From NCBI GenBank assembly GCA_025765615.1, contig JAIVFJ010000121.1, forward strand, positions 124,001 to 188,000: 64,000 nucleotides of DNA, in the 5' to 3' direction. Source of the DNA: Zopfochytrium polystomum (lineage: Eukaryota; Chytridiomycota; Chytridiomycetes; Chytridiales; Chytridiaceae). The notes under the pieces were generated by a model. That model was not told the origin of the DNA, searched no databases, and worked only from the letters and a program-made list of their open reading frames with translations. A program made the position numbers and the translations under genes. How positions within the stretch are numbered: the first letter of the stretch is position 1; every line of letters begins with the position of its first letter. Shown here one piece after another: positions 10,539 through 21,555 of this stretch.

Positions 10539-10947
10539 TTTTGGCGGGTGCTTATTTCGACGTGTTCGAATTGGGCTCTTACGCTTACGCCAAACAGAAG
10601 GCTCTGTGCAATCAGTTTTATTACATTCATTCAGTGATCCACTTTTCGAACCAACTCCTCAACTCAGGATTTTCCATCAAGCTCTCAGTGGGTCTCTTTC
10701 CACCAGTCCAAACTCCGATCCACACCCCGGTTGAAGGCGTCTAGGACAGCATTCTTCAGACGAATTGTGCTTGTTGGATTAGCCAAATTTGGAAAGTGTG
10801 TTTTATCTTTGCTTTTTTTGCATATAATGGCGGTAGCCATTGAAGCCTAAAAGGAAATGGCGCAGCGGTGGTTTGGCTCGCAACAAGCCACACGCAGCCA
10901 AACAGCAAACAACGGAAAAACATGCTGTTTGGTTTTGGAAGGGGAAA

Positions 10948-10987
<40 letters not shown>

Positions 10988-11078
10988 GGTTAGGAGAGAA
11001 GCGGAAATGTTACAGCATAAAAGCAGGTGTGGAAGTACCTTATTAATAATCTATAACAGTCCCTACTGGTGAGCGGAG
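10539..11078. other. intergenic region with a GA microsatellite
   Basis: I see no gene. A GA dinucleotide run occupies about 10953-10986. The rest is AT-richer than the flanking genes and probably holds the promoter of the protease. Confidence 0.5.
10953..10986. repeat. GA dinucleotide microsatellite
   Basis: About 17 GA units, directly readable, roughly 90 bp upstream of the protease start region. Confidence 0.95.
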
Positions 11079-13901
11079 ATGGTCAGCCTCGCTATCCTCG
11101 CAAACGGCGGCGGCAGGATTGGCTGCGGCGGCGGCTGTAACCGTCGACGCCCTTTCCCACGCCGAGAACACCGGCACTTTCCTGCATATGGCCATGGTAG
11201 AGTTTCCCACTGGCAACGGTTGCAGCTCCCAAGCCGACAACATCGTCAACCATCTCAAAGAAAGAGGGTACCATCCAACCATTCGCACCGTCACCAACAC
11301 CTACCTGTTTTGCGGAGTCTCTTTCTCGCTGGCAAACACGAGACGCAACGGTATTGTCGTGCTGTTCTTCAAAGTCGCCCCTCCAGACGTACTGATGAGC
11401 CGCAAACAGCCACACACTCGGTCAAAGACCTCGATGGCACGCTTAGCGTGTCTCCGGTCCAAAACCGGCAAAAGGCCACGATCGCGGGGTCTTCCGAGTC
11501 GACGGCACACCCCGAGGCGATTCACACTCTCACTGGTGTGGACAAGGCGCGCAGCGAGCTGGGGCTCACGGGTAAGGGGATCACCGTCGCCGTCATCGAC
11601 ACTGGCGCCTACTACAAGCACCCGGCCCTCGGCGGATGCTTTGGCCCCGGCTGCAAAATCGTCAAGGGGTACGACTTTGTCGGCAACAACTACACTGGCT
11701 CTTCGGACACAATCGTGCCCGACTCGGACCCTCTCGACGACTGCAGCGACGAAAGCCACGGAACCCACGTCATAGGAATCGTCGCGGGCGACGCTCGCAA
11801 CATTACCCAACCCGGATTCGTTCCCCTGTTCCCTTGGAGTGGTGTCGCGCCCGACGCCAGCATTGCGGCGTACCGCGTCTTTGGTTGCAACGGTTCGACT
11901 GGGAGTGATGTCGTCGCCGCGGCGATTTACAGAGCTGCCGACGAAGGAGCGGATATCATCAACATGTCGTAAGTAGCGATGGTCCTTCGTTTCGTTATTA
12001 CCGCATCTAAAGTCCAAAAATTCAGCTTAGGTTTCGGTCCGAGCTTCTCAGATGACATCGACGCCGTCGCCGTCGATCGCGTGAGCAAGAACGGCGTATT
12101 GGTATTCGTATCGGCCGGAAACGACGGGGACGCCGGACTCTTTGCGGTGTCCAGCCCCGCCGTCGCGCAGAACGGTTTCGGCGTCGCGGCGGTGGAAAAC
12201 GTCGAGACCGTTCAGTTCCAGCTCAAAGTTGGCGACCAGGTGTTTCCGTGGAGCCCCGGGCTTAACGGCTCCTTTGCCTCACCGCAAACGCTGGATATTT
12301 TCATCAACAATCCGAACGCGGTCGCGCAGAATGTCCACGACGACGGCTGCACGACGGTCAATGCGGGAGCAGCAGGAAAGGCCGTCTTGCTTCGCTGGGG
12401 TTCAGGGTGCAAGTCGTTCGCCCGTTGCACGGTGGCCCAACAGGCCGGCGCCACTGCTTGCATAATCTACTCGGACGATGACACCTTAATCTCGGTAGCG
12501 GGTGGAGACATCCCGACTGCCTCAACCAGCCGGGAAGCGGGAGGCGCCATCCTCACAAACCCGAATGTGCCGGTCATCATCACCAAGGACGACATGGTGT
12601 TCCCCAATACGCCAGTCGGGACGGTGTCCACATTCTCGTCGGGAGGTTTGGACCCCGAGCTTCACATGAAACCGGACTTTGGGGCGATCGGAGGACGAGT
12701 CTACTCAAGCATCTCTCCACACGCCGCCGAAGTTCAAGGCTTCAACGGCCCCTACGCGACTTACGACGGTACATCCATGGCCAGCCCGTACGCCGCTGGG
12801 ATTGCCGCCCTCCTGCTGCAGAAGCGGGGAAAGATGTCGTTCGACGACGTGAAAACGGTCCTTCAAAACAACGCTGTTCCCATGAAGCAGTTCAAGACCG
12901 AAAACGTAGATACAGTTGCGCTACAAGGCGCCGGTCTCCTCAACATTTACAATGCTGCAACAGCCAAGACTGTCGTCACACCTTCTTTCCTCGCCCTCAA
13001 CGACTCGCAATACGGCCGCAAGGACCACCACTTTGTGACGATCAAAAACAATTACGGCAAGCCCGTTTCGTACACTGTCAAGCAAGTGGGAGCCCTAACA
13101 GCCAACCCTTTTGACGGTGTCAGCGACTTTGTGCAGCTGAAAACAGTTTTTACTTCAAACTACGCGTCTCTTGGCTTTGGCAACAAGCAAGAGGCCGTCT
13201 TCACCACCGTAGTGGCCGCAAACACGTCTTTCCAGGTCAACGTCAAGGTGACTCCGCCGGCATCGGCAGATCCGTCCCGGTTCCCTCTGTACTCTGGCTA
13301 CATCGCCATCACCAACAACGTCGACACCTCGACCGTGCACGTCCCATACGTCGGCATGGTCGGCAACTGGATGGACTCGCCGATCTACGCCGTCCGCTAC
13401 CCCGACGGTGTGGACCGCGGCGCCGGCTTCTACACCACCAACGGGTCCGCCATCGTCGCCGGGTCCACCGTCAACGTCACCGAAGGCAACATCATGCTGT
13501 TCTCGTCCTTTGCCGGGTCGACGCGCAACGGCATCGCCGAAGTCGTCTACACGGGGACGGACGCCGCCGTCAAGGACGCGCTGAAAAAGATTGGACTCAA
13601 GCACAGCAAGAGCCAGGGTATCCCGGTGATTCGCGTCGAGAACAACGGGACGTTGGCGGGGGCGTACTTCGGTCAGGCGCCGCGAAACAGCGCGATGGAC
13701 GCGCAAAGCATTCATCCCCCGGTTGCGTATTACTGGGGTGGGGATGTTATACCCGACACGACGGCGGAGGACGCAGTGCTGCTTCCCCCCGGAGAGTACA
13801 AACTCCGGCTGAAGGGACTCAAGCACTTTAAACCCCCTGGGTACGAAGGCGATCAGCACTTCCAAATTATAGAGACTGCGTCATTCCATCTCGTTTACTA
13901 G
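11079..13901 (+). CDS. secreted subtilisin-type serine protease (S8) with PA domain
   Basis: Exons are about 11079-11350, 11410-11968 and 12026-13901; the introns are 59 and 57 bp. The mature catalytic domain shows all three active-site blocks: Asp in VAVIDTGAYYKHP, His in DESHGTHVIGIVAGD and Ser in YDGTSMASPYAAGIAALLL. The propeptide is an inhibitor-I9 type (MVEFPTG...VNHLKERGYHPTIRT). A protease-associated domain interrupts the catalytic domain between His and Ser, at about 12300-12620. A C-terminal beta domain of about 330 residues follows. The start is problematic: ATG 11079 opens a hydrophobic signal peptide (MVSLAILA), but the propeptide is in the +1 frame. Skipping one base near 11103 would join them into a good signal peptide (about 901 aa). 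This is either a sequence error, a real frameshift, or a sign of an upstream exon. Likely role: extracellular protein degradation. Confidence 0.88.
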
Positions 13902-14347
13902 ACGCAACTATTACCCATTTTACTCTCGTCCATAAAAAAGAGCTCAAAATAAATTTTCTAGAAAAGTATTGAGATCATAGAGCTTTGAAGTTGCAAAATT
14001 GATCGGCGAAGGACTAGTCTGAAGGAGATTCTCGGCAAAGTTTCAAGACGGATCCGAAACAGTGGGGCGGCCTGGGGGCCGGTGGTAAAGAAAGACAAGC
14101 GACGGACGAAGGCGCAGATGATGATGCCAACAACGGTGTTGCGCGTGTTGAAATTGGCAGAGCGCTGCCGTTCTCATCCCGACGACAACCATCGCGTCCA
14201 GCTGGCTGCCTACCCCTTGTCATAATCACTGTGCAGCAAGAGCTCGTCAACGGGTTGGTTTCTTTCCCAGTTCTGCCAGACCCCCCAGTCCACCACCACC
14301 TGCATGCGTTCTTCTTTTTATTGAATTGAATTCTTCAGTCGCCTTTC
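13902..14347. other. intergenic region; possible polyadenylation signal
   Basis: AATAAA at 13948-13953 lies 47 bp after the protease stop and fits a polyadenylation signal. The minus strand around 14090-14130 holds a short ankyrin-family N-terminal relic. Nothing else recognised. Confidence 0.45.
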
Positions 14348-14842
14348 TCAACAGGCGGTCCACTGGAGAAAGATTAGAGTGGTGGAACTTAGCCAGCTGG
14401 CAGATGTTGTCGGTGGCTGGGGAACGTACCATGGCTGCACCATTTTCTTCACACAACAGAAAAAAACAAGAAGGCAAGGCCGTTCCCAGAGAGCCAGCTG
14501 TTAGCAAGGTGCGATCAGACTGCGATGTCGCCATACCTCCAGCATGTTGAAGCGAACTCGCCCGACGCTTTCGTTTTCGGCAATGGCAAAGTAGCTCAGA
14601 AGGGATCCGTGACCTAGATAAAGGGCATACGTGTCGCGGTGCTGGTTTTGAAGCCACTCGCTGCCAAGGAAAAGTCAATTAAGCGAGCAATATGAATCGG
14701 TTACCTGACACTCACAATTTACTGGTGTCTGCGTGGCCCGTCCCGACATACTTTGATTGCACTGGGCACAGTCAGCATAGCGCATTACCACGAAAAGCGG
14801 ACAGCCCTTACGATGCTCCAGCTGGGACGAAACGTTCGCCAT
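14348..14842 (-). CDS. SF3B5: splicing factor 3b subunit 5 (SF3b5/SF3b10)
   Basis: The gene is too fragmented to show as one ORF. Minus-strand exons are 14842-14812, 14761-14716, 14660-14537 and 14446-14348, with introns of 50, 55 and 90 bp. The spliced product (about 99 aa) starts MANVSSQLEHLQSKYVGTG, continues with HADTSKFEWLQNQHRDTY and then FAIAENESVGRVRFNMLEKM. This matches the SF3b5 family through nearly its whole length of about 86 aa. All exon phases agree. SF3b5 is a small subunit of the SF3b complex of U2 snRNP, which recognises the branch point; it acts in the nucleus. The last 30 residues (after KMVQPW) do not resemble the family, so the last exon may be spliced differently. The next gene to the left is the protease, on the opposite strand. 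Confidence 0.88.
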
Positions 14843-15230
14843 TCTGGCCCCGAGCCTGCCTTGTCAACTTGGGCTGCGGTTCTCGCTTGGAGGGATCAGC
14901 CACAGTCGAATGAGCAGCTCCGCTTGGTCACACTACCTACCCCGCAATCAAAGAACAGCGCAAGTGATGAACACCGAAGATCGACAAAGAAAGGAAAGGC
15001 CAACATGAGAGAAAGAACGGAACGCCGCCTGCAAAGCCGTGTGCACCGTCGACTACGTCTGCGTGTCTGGCCCGATCCATCGGGTGGTGTGCGAGAACGA
15101 CCACTCACCTAATTCCAACCACAAAAACCTTTTGGAGATAACTCTTCTTTGCCATCCCTGGTGAGTGTCGTGGGCCTCTTTTCGTACGATCCTCGCAGTA
15201 CTCTTTGTAGCTAAGCCTATTCGTCATTAG

Positions 15231-15960
15231 GTATCACTCTTTGGACGGTCTCATACGCTTGACGTCTCGGTTCAAGTCGAACACAGTTACGGCCTGTACC
15301 AAGGAAACTTGCGGTTTACAGTTTCAACCCATCGCGCCGCTGCCTGCAAGCCGGGTCAATTTCTCCGCGTCGCGGTGCCGGCTGTAAGCGCGCTCGAGTT
15401 CCACCCTTGGTTCGTGGTCCTTGCCTCAAATGACTTCGTTACGTTTCTGTTCGCCGAGAGCCGCGAAGCTCCAAACCAATGGACGGCGGAAGTTGCAGCG
15501 TACCTTGACGCGGCTTTTGACAACATTACGGCTGAGGGGAGCCCTTCACCATCTCGTGTTCACCTTCAGGGGCTTTTTGGCCTCCCTAGCCGTCTCGTCG
15601 TCGAGCACCGCCAGTAGGATTCCATTGTCTTCTACGTTGGCGGCACGGGGGTAGCTGGTCCTGGCTATCCTCCACCAGATCATCGCGTGCGCGCCCGTAT
15701 CTCCACGCGCTGCTGAACCGGCACGTGACTGAGAACCTCGTCGCGGCGCAACATGCGAAAGGCGGAGGGCTGGCCAAGGTCGGTGTGTTTGTGTGCGGTC
15801 CCGAGCGCCTCACGGAGGACACGCTGCTGAGCGTCGCTCACTTTGAAAGGAGTTTGAAGTGTGCGGGTTGTGACGGAAGTGGAGTCGTTTGCTTTGTAAA
15901 AGTCGACGACTTCGTGTTTGGACTCTCTCTTAAAAGGTCCATTGAATATTGCCGAAGCTC
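15231..15960 (+). pseudogene. ferric-reductase/NADPH-oxidase-like C-terminal half, broken
   Basis: From an AG acceptor at about 15230 the frame reads an FAD-binding region of the ferredoxin-reductase type (KPGQFLRVAVPAV, HPWFVVLAS, then VHLQGLFGLPSRLV). An in-frame TAG at about 15615 is followed directly by a conserved-looking DSIVFYVGGTGVAGP, the NAD(P)H pocket. A frame change near 15660 then leads to NRHVTENLVAAQHAKGGGLA and VGVFVCGPERLTED, the C-terminal CGP motif of the family. The haem-binding transmembrane half is absent. Intact relatives move electrons from NADPH across the membrane to iron or oxygen. The combination of missing N-terminus, stop and frameshift indicates a pseudogene. 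Its end abuts the 3' end of the ankyrin gene on the other strand. Confidence 0.75.
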
Positions 15961-15961
15961 A

Positions 15962-17191
15962 CTATGTAAGCCCATTTTCCTTCAACCACTTTCGCGCTGC
16001 TGACCGATGACCCAACTTTTTCGTCACCGAGGCCGTAAACTTGAGCTCCAAGCCGCCCTCTTTCCACCATCGCAGCGCCGAAACGTTCCCACTTAGCAAA
16101 GCGCAGTTCAGCGACTTTTCATTGTACTCCGTGTTCAGGTCGCTCGACTTCCAGAGTTGCAGCACATCCAGTCTTCCCTCGGCGCTAGCTTGGATCAAAT
16201 GATGCTCGTGCACAACGGCTGGCCAGCCGCTCCCGCTCCACCACTGAAGAACAGCTGGATTAAGATTCCAGTAATCCTTCAACGTGTAGCACACATCCAA
16301 GCCACTGTCTTTCCACCACTGCAGGCTGGCAAGGTTCCCCACCCTACATGCGGAATCTACCGCAGAATCGATGTGGGTCAGTTTCAGGCCGCTCGACCTC
16401 CACCAGTCCAAAACAGCCAAGTTCCCGTTTACGCTTGCATAAACCAGTCCTCTTCCGCAACGCATGTCCAGCCCGCTTCGTTTCCACCACTCCAGCACCT
16501 CAACGGAGCTGACGTTATCCAGATCGTTTGCCCCACCCCGAAGGAGCAGCTTGCTGTCCTTCCACCATTGAAGGACATTGATGCGATTGTTGGAGCTTGC
16601 ATACGCAATGGCGCGTTCGAACTTGAGGGGTAGCCCACTTCCTTTCCACCACTGCAGGACCGGCACATGACCAGCCTTGCTAGCGTCGTCCAACGCCATG
16701 CTCGTGTAATGCAGAGGCCATCCACTGTCCTTGTACCATTGCAGCACTGCCACGTTGCCGTGTTTGGAAGCCAAGTTCAAAGGGTTCGGCCTCGTCGGGA
16801 AATAGAGCCCGCTTTCTTTCCACCACTGCAAAACGCGTAAATCGCCGTTTGCGCAAGCGGCGCAGATGACGTCGTAAGAGTGTAGCGAGAAGCGCGGTTT
16901 CAGGTTCTTGAGCTTGCAGTAGGCAAGTAGCCGGTCGAGCAGCTGGTCGCTGCCGATCGAGGCGGCGCGATCGAATTCGTTCTGGAATCGGTCGCGGGTG
17001 GTGCGGAAGGCGGCCGCTTGGAGCATAGGGAGGACGAAGAGGGTGGCGAGGACAAAGCGGTCGTGAGGAGAGTCGACGTAGCGAGCGACGGTCTCCACTG
17101 CGTGCTGTGGAATCCGCGGGGCGAGAGGTGCTGTTGGGTGACTCGGCATGGGCGGAGCGGGTGCATGGTGTCTGGGGTGGAAACTTGACAC
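15962..17191 (-). CDS. WW-type ankyrin-repeat protein, intact
   Basis: Single-exon gene of 409 aa. A second in-frame ATG at 17149 is an equally possible start. The N-terminal 120 residues (IPQHAVETVARYVDSP, then LLDRLLAYCKLKNLKPRF) look like an F-box-like or cap region and match the N-terminus of the gene at the right edge of the window. About ten repeats of roughly 33 residues follow, each with a Trp-Trp or Trp-X core (LRVLQWWKESGLYF, VPVLQWWKGSGLPLKF, LAVLDWWRSSGLKL). The repeats are expected to form a protein-binding solenoid; no enzymatic motif is seen. It lies head to head with the cis-prenyltransferase gene, with only 26 or 68 bp between start codons depending on the start used, so the promoter is probably shared. 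The target is unknown. Confidence 0.85.
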   Translation of the reverse strand: MSSFHPRHHAPAPPMPSHPTAPLAPRIPQHAVETVARYVDSPHDRFVLATLFVLPMLQAAAFRTTRDRFQNEFDRAASIGSDQLLDRLLAYCKLKNLKPRFSLHSYDVICAACANGDLRVLQWWKESGLYFPTRPNPLNLASKHGNVAVLQWYKDSGWPLHYTSMALDDASKAGHVPVLQWWKGSGLPLKFERAIAYASSNNRINVLQWWKDSKLLLRGGANDLDNVSSVEVLEWWKRSGLDMRCGRGLVYASVNGNLAVLDWWRSSGLKLTHIDSAVDSACRVGNLASLQWWKDSGLDVCYTLKDYWNLNPAVLQWWSGSGWPAVVHEHHLIQASAEGRLDVLQLWKSSDLNTEYNEKSLNCALLSGNVSALRWWKEGGLELKFTASVTKKLGHRSAARKWLKENGLT

Positions 17192-17217
17192 CGCACCTTG
17201 TCACGATCTCGTCATCA

Positions 17218-18394
17218 ATGTGGGACCCCATCGCCGCAGCCGCCGACCGCCTGTCGGCGCTCGCCCGCTCCTCGCTGCTGACCGCGCTCCCGCTGCTGGG
17301 GCCGATCCCGTCGCACGTCGCCTTCATCATGGACGGAAACCGCCGCTTCGCGCGCGCAAAGAACGAGCTCGTCCTCAAGGGCCACGAGTCCGGCTTCACG
17401 GCGCTCGAGGCGACCCTCGATTGGTGCCTGACCCTCGGCGTCAAGACAGTCAGCGTCTACGCGTTCAGCATCGAGAACTTTAACAGGAACAAGGCGGAAG
17501 TCGACGGCCTCATGGACTTGGCGCGGAGGAAGTTTGAGGAGTTTGCGACAAAGAGGTGGGGTTCTGGGAGTGGTGGATCTAAAACGATCGCGCGTTAAAA
17601 CCTTACACGATGGCCGATCCGGCGACGATCGCACCGAACAGCGCCATCATCGAGAAACACGGAATAGCCGTGCACGTAATCGGAAAGACGGAGCTCCTAC
17701 CGCCAGAGGTACAGCTGGCCGCGTCTCGCGCTGTCCTCATGACTCGCCACAACAACCGGTAAATCCACTCAACACTAGCAACCCCCGATCGTATTGAAGT
17801 AATACTGCCTCGCTTTCAAAAAAACCCAGCGCCGTCCTCAACATCTGCATGCCCTACACCTCCCGCGCCGAGATCACCGAAGCCCTCTCTGCCTCCCTCA
17901 ACCTTCCCGCAACGCTCTCAACATCCCTCATTACCCCCGACCTCCTCGCCGCGCTGCTCCAAACGCAGCCCTCCCCGCCGCCCGACCTCCTCGTCCGCAC
18001 GAGCGGCGAGACGCGTCTGTCCGACTTTCTGCTGTGGCAAGCGTCAGAGGACTGCGACGTCTGGTTTGTCGACCGGCTGTGGCCTGAGTTTAACGTGTGG
18101 GACTTTTTGCCGGCCGTGCTGTGGTACCAGGTGAAGGTGTTTTCGGGAGGGAAGAGAGAACGAGGAGGAGAAGGAGAAGGGCAAGTTGATGTAGTTTCCA
18201 GAGCGGTTAGCTTGGCAAGGTCGCGAATGGAAGAGGGCAATACTGGAACTGTGGATGGGGACGCGGAAACCAGAGACGTGAGAGAGCTTGCAGAGTTCGT
18301 TGAGAAGATCTGGCGTGAAAGAGAGCAGGCTGCAGTGAGGCTTGCTGTGGAGGCCGGTTACTCCAATTCATCAAACGCGGTGGGGCGGAATTGA
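17218..18394 (+). CDS. cis-prenyltransferase (dehydrodolichyl diphosphate synthase type)
   Basis: Exons are 17218-17555, 17642-17758 and 17830-18394 (339 aa), with introns of 86 and 71 bp. The enzyme adds isoprenyl units in cis to a farnesyl-type starter to make the polyprenyl diphosphate used for dolichol at the ER. The catalytic Asp motif is HVAFIMDGNRRFARA, followed by the family block VYAFSIENFNR. Exon 2 carries the EKHGIAVHVIGK region and exon 3 the late motifs (PPDLLVRTSGETRLSDFLLW and WPEF). Phases agree at both junctions, and the joined products ATKSAIIEKHG and NNRAVLNICMPYTSRAEI fit the family. The catalytic residues argue for the active subunit rather than the NUS1/NgBR partner. A charged low-complexity tail follows about residue 250. 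Confidence 0.92.
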
Positions 18395-19508
18395 AGTTGA
18401 TAAACACCGCTGTATGTCTATTTGAAAGCCCTCCCTTGCGAACGACTCGCATACACGGTTGTCATCTCGGTTGAGATCTGTCCACACGGATAAGGAAAAG
18501 AAGAGAAAAAAAATAAGAAAAAAAAAAAAAAGGGGCTGACCAACACCGAGCGTGAATGGCGGAGTGTGGCCGCCGATAGACAATTTGGGGAGTTGGTGCT
18601 CGCGTCGCTGGAAGGCCTGAAAGCAAGGGCAAACTGCGCGTAACGATGAGACCTTATGACTGAACTTTGGCGGGCCAGATCTCACTGTCTCATTGGCCAA
18701 AGTGAATTTCTGCTATCTACCCGCCTCCGAACGTTACGCTGAGTGATCGCCGCAAACACCGCAAAATATGGCGCACTGTGACGCCCGGCAAGTCCGTTGC
18801 GAGCCCCGCCACGCCCGTGCACCGCGTCAATCAGCCCGGCGCACCACCAAGCCGTGCATCCATAGCACGTCGACGATATGCACTTGATCTCACTTTTTCT
18901 CCTGGGACTCGGGCGAACGATAGGGAAGCTCTCCCGCCGGCGCCTGCAGTGCCATTATCAAGGAGAGCGGGGGCAGCCCTTTGGGAGCCTCGCTTTTCCG
19001 ACTCGAAGAGGCGACGTGACTCAATCTCCTCGCAGATCTCCAGAGCTGCAGCTCTCCTACCCGTCGACCCTTAAACTGGCACCTCGGCCGACCTCGCGAG
19101 CTGCCGATCTTCCACAAGAACGGACAGGAAGGACTGACGAATACGCTTGCGGCTGCGACGGGTAACCACCGTGTTGCATATACAAATTCACTCTTTGCAT
19201 CACCAAAAGCAAGACCCATCTTCCGTGCCGCTCGAGCCTGCGTGCGTTCCGACACAATGTCTGGTTGCCGACGACAGTGCGTTTACTTGGATGTTCTGAT
19301 TAAAAAGCAAACTCTGCTGATCCGCGGAGCCTGTGGGTCCTCGCATGTCGACGAAAAAGTTCACCTTCTCTGGTTGGGCCCTTGCGCTGCTTTCTTGCGC
19401 TGAGAGGGCAGCTAAGGCGATGTGCGCAGTTTCCTTCTAGCTGTCAAATTATTTCGAAAATTCTTGTCCCCTCACTGGTCCCGGTTCACGCACTACCTTG
19501 TTCCAACA
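18395..19508. other. intergenic region
   Basis: An A-rich tract occupies about 18495-18532. Several short ORFs on both strands have no recognisable motif or consistent codon pattern. I see no supported gene. Confidence 0.5.
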
Positions 19509-20628
19509 ATGCACTCGGGAGGCGACGATGCAGAGATCCACTTTCAGTCCGGGTTGAAGCTCGGTGAAAACACGAACGACCCCGTCTGTAAGTGCTCTTG
19601 ACCATGCTGAAGGGAAAATGACAAAGCGTACGCTCGCCTTTCACCGAACTCCTTGCCTGTCACAAGCCGCCGTCACCGCAATCGTCTCGGACCTCGGGAT
19701 CAGCAGCGACACGATCGCCGACTACAGCTGCATGGTGGCTGCCCTCGCCCGCGCCGAGGAAGCAGAACGACCCGACGGCATCCTCAACGATACCTTCGCG
19801 CGACCTTTGCTCGGCGACAGCGGCGCCGCGATGGGCCGCATCATGCTCCGCGACAACATGAGCGCCGAAGTCCAAATGTCGATCGTGCGCCACCGGCTCT
19901 TTGACGACGCGATCGCCGCCGCGCCGCTGGCCGTCGCGCAGGCCGTGATCCTCGGCGCGGGCCTCGACTCGCGCGGGTACCGGCTCCCGCGGATGGCCGC
20001 GTGCCGCCGCGTGTTTGAGGTTGACGGCAACGCGGCGATCGCAGCATACAAGGCGCGGCGGCTGGCAGTTCTTGCCGCCGCGCCCCTCGCCGCCCACCAC
20101 CACGTCGTAGTCGCGGACCTCGCCGGGGACGAGTGGCACCGGGAGCTCGTGCGGCTCGGCTTCGACCCCTTGGTGGCGACCGTCTGGGTCGCAGAGGGGC
20201 TCCTTCCGTACCTATCGGCCGCCGTGGAGGAGCGCGTGCTGGATACAATCGACCGACTGTCTGCGCCCGGCAGCCAGATCCTCGGCGACAGGTGGGGCAC
20301 GGGGCAGTTCAAGGTCGGCGCGGTGGCGGGCGCGGGGCGGGAGCTGGAGTGGACGCTTTCGAATTCGGACGAGAAGCGGAGGGCGTTTGGGGAGATGGTG
20401 GGGTGGAAAGGGGAGGCGCTGTTGGTGCGAGACGAGGAGGCGGTGTACTCGGGAACCAAATGGGACGAGATGGTATTTGCGCGCTTTAAAGTAGCAAAGG
20501 AGGCGGTGGTGGTTGGTCCATGGGTGATGGAGCAGTTTACGAAGGTGGTGAGTGCAAACACGGCGAAAGAAGCGACGGCAGGAGCTGAAAGCGAAGTGGA
20601 AGGCGTCAGCCACGGTATTCTGAGTTGA
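19509..20628 (+). CDS. SAM-dependent methyltransferase, leucine carboxyl methyltransferase-like family
   Basis: Preferred model: exons 19509-19587 and 19667-20628, with a 79-bp GTAAGT intron, giving 346 aa that starts MHSGGDDAEIHFQSGLK. An unspliced ORF starting at 19564 is the alternative. The SAM-binding motif I is VILGAGLDSRGYRLP, and the acidic end of strand 2 is VFEVDGNAA. The N-terminal signature SCMVAALARAEEAERPDG with FARPLLGD is typical of the group of putative O-methyltransferases related to leucine carboxyl methyltransferase (often actinobacterial or fungal). A late motif is VWVAEGLLPYLSAAVEERVL. The substrate is unknown; relatives occur in secondary metabolism. No neighbouring biosynthetic genes are seen. 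The long GC-rich second exon without introns could reflect transfer, but this is speculative. Confidence 0.85.
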
Positions 20629-21075
20629 ACGATGGGCTTTAACAATCTTGAAAAGTTCCACGTGTTTGTGTTCTAGATACAAAAAGGGGAGCTTCGCATC
20701 CCGAGATTTATTTTGAATGAGCGCCAGATCGGCACCGTTTTATTGAAGTAATAAAGAAACAAGATGGTGCTTTTGTTGTACAACCATATGTGGCCGATCG
20801 GTGCTGGAATAACCTTGCAAAAGAAAGAAAAGAAAGAAAAGAAAAAAAAGGGAAGTGAAAAAAAGGAGCTTTGCTGCTATATCCCAAATACCATCTGTTC
20901 GACAGACTTAAACGTCGGTGGAGCAGAGGACGAAACAACAATTCTTATTTCTATCAATGGGCACATTTAGGGAGTCAGTAATTGATGCTTACGACCTTGT
21001 GATTACGACATGCAAATCATTGCAGCAAGAACGCAAAAATAATACGATGCCACAGGAATACACTAAAACCTACTG
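20629..21075. other. intergenic region
   Basis: A purine-rich A/G tract lies at about 20820-20868. No gene seen. Confidence 0.5.
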
Positions 21076-21420
21076 ATGCCGTCGACGGATCGCGGCGAGC
21101 AAGGGCTAACGTGGGACGGGCTGTCCGTGGGCGAGTGGCAGTGCGTCGCGTTTGTGCGGGTGCTGCACTGGCGGCCGCGGCTGGTGCTGATCCACAAGCG
21201 TCCCAGCTCGGTGGAAGCGGCGATGGAGAGCAGGATGTGGGCAGCGTTATTTGAGGGGGCCGCGGCCGCGGGGACGACAGGGTTGTAGCGAACGCACGTA
21301 TGTCTGGAACGACAACGGTTGTGGCGGTGTCGCACCGCGACGTTCCGGGGTTTGTGAAGGCGGTGGACTTCGGCGGGCTGACTGGCGGGCGGAGGCGGAC
21401 GCGCTACGGGTGCGATGAAA
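21076..21420 (+). pseudogene. relic of an ABC transporter nucleotide-binding domain
   Basis: The frame from 21076 reads LTWDGLSVGEWQCVAFVRVL, which is a corrupted ABC signature (expected LSxGEQQR) followed by the helix before Walker B. The Walker B block itself is degraded (RPRLVLIHKRPSSVEAAMES in place of a hydrophobic run ending in Asp-Glu). After a stop at 21286 a second frame from 21301 carries TTTVVAVSHRDVP, the H-loop region. No Walker A, Q-loop or transmembrane segment is present. The order of remnants matches the ABCD or SbmA-like group (signature, Walker B, VVSVSHR). With both catalytic blocks destroyed, this cannot be a working ATPase. Confidence 0.7.
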
Positions 21421-21555
21421 TAGATAATCACGAGCACCTCACGCGAGCAAGCACTAATTTTGTTCCACACAGGAGGAAATTTCGCCTCGGCTGTTTGTCT
21501 GTCTGTCTCTCTCCTCTCGCTCCCCTCTCTTCTGTCCGTTTGCCTGACTGTCTGT

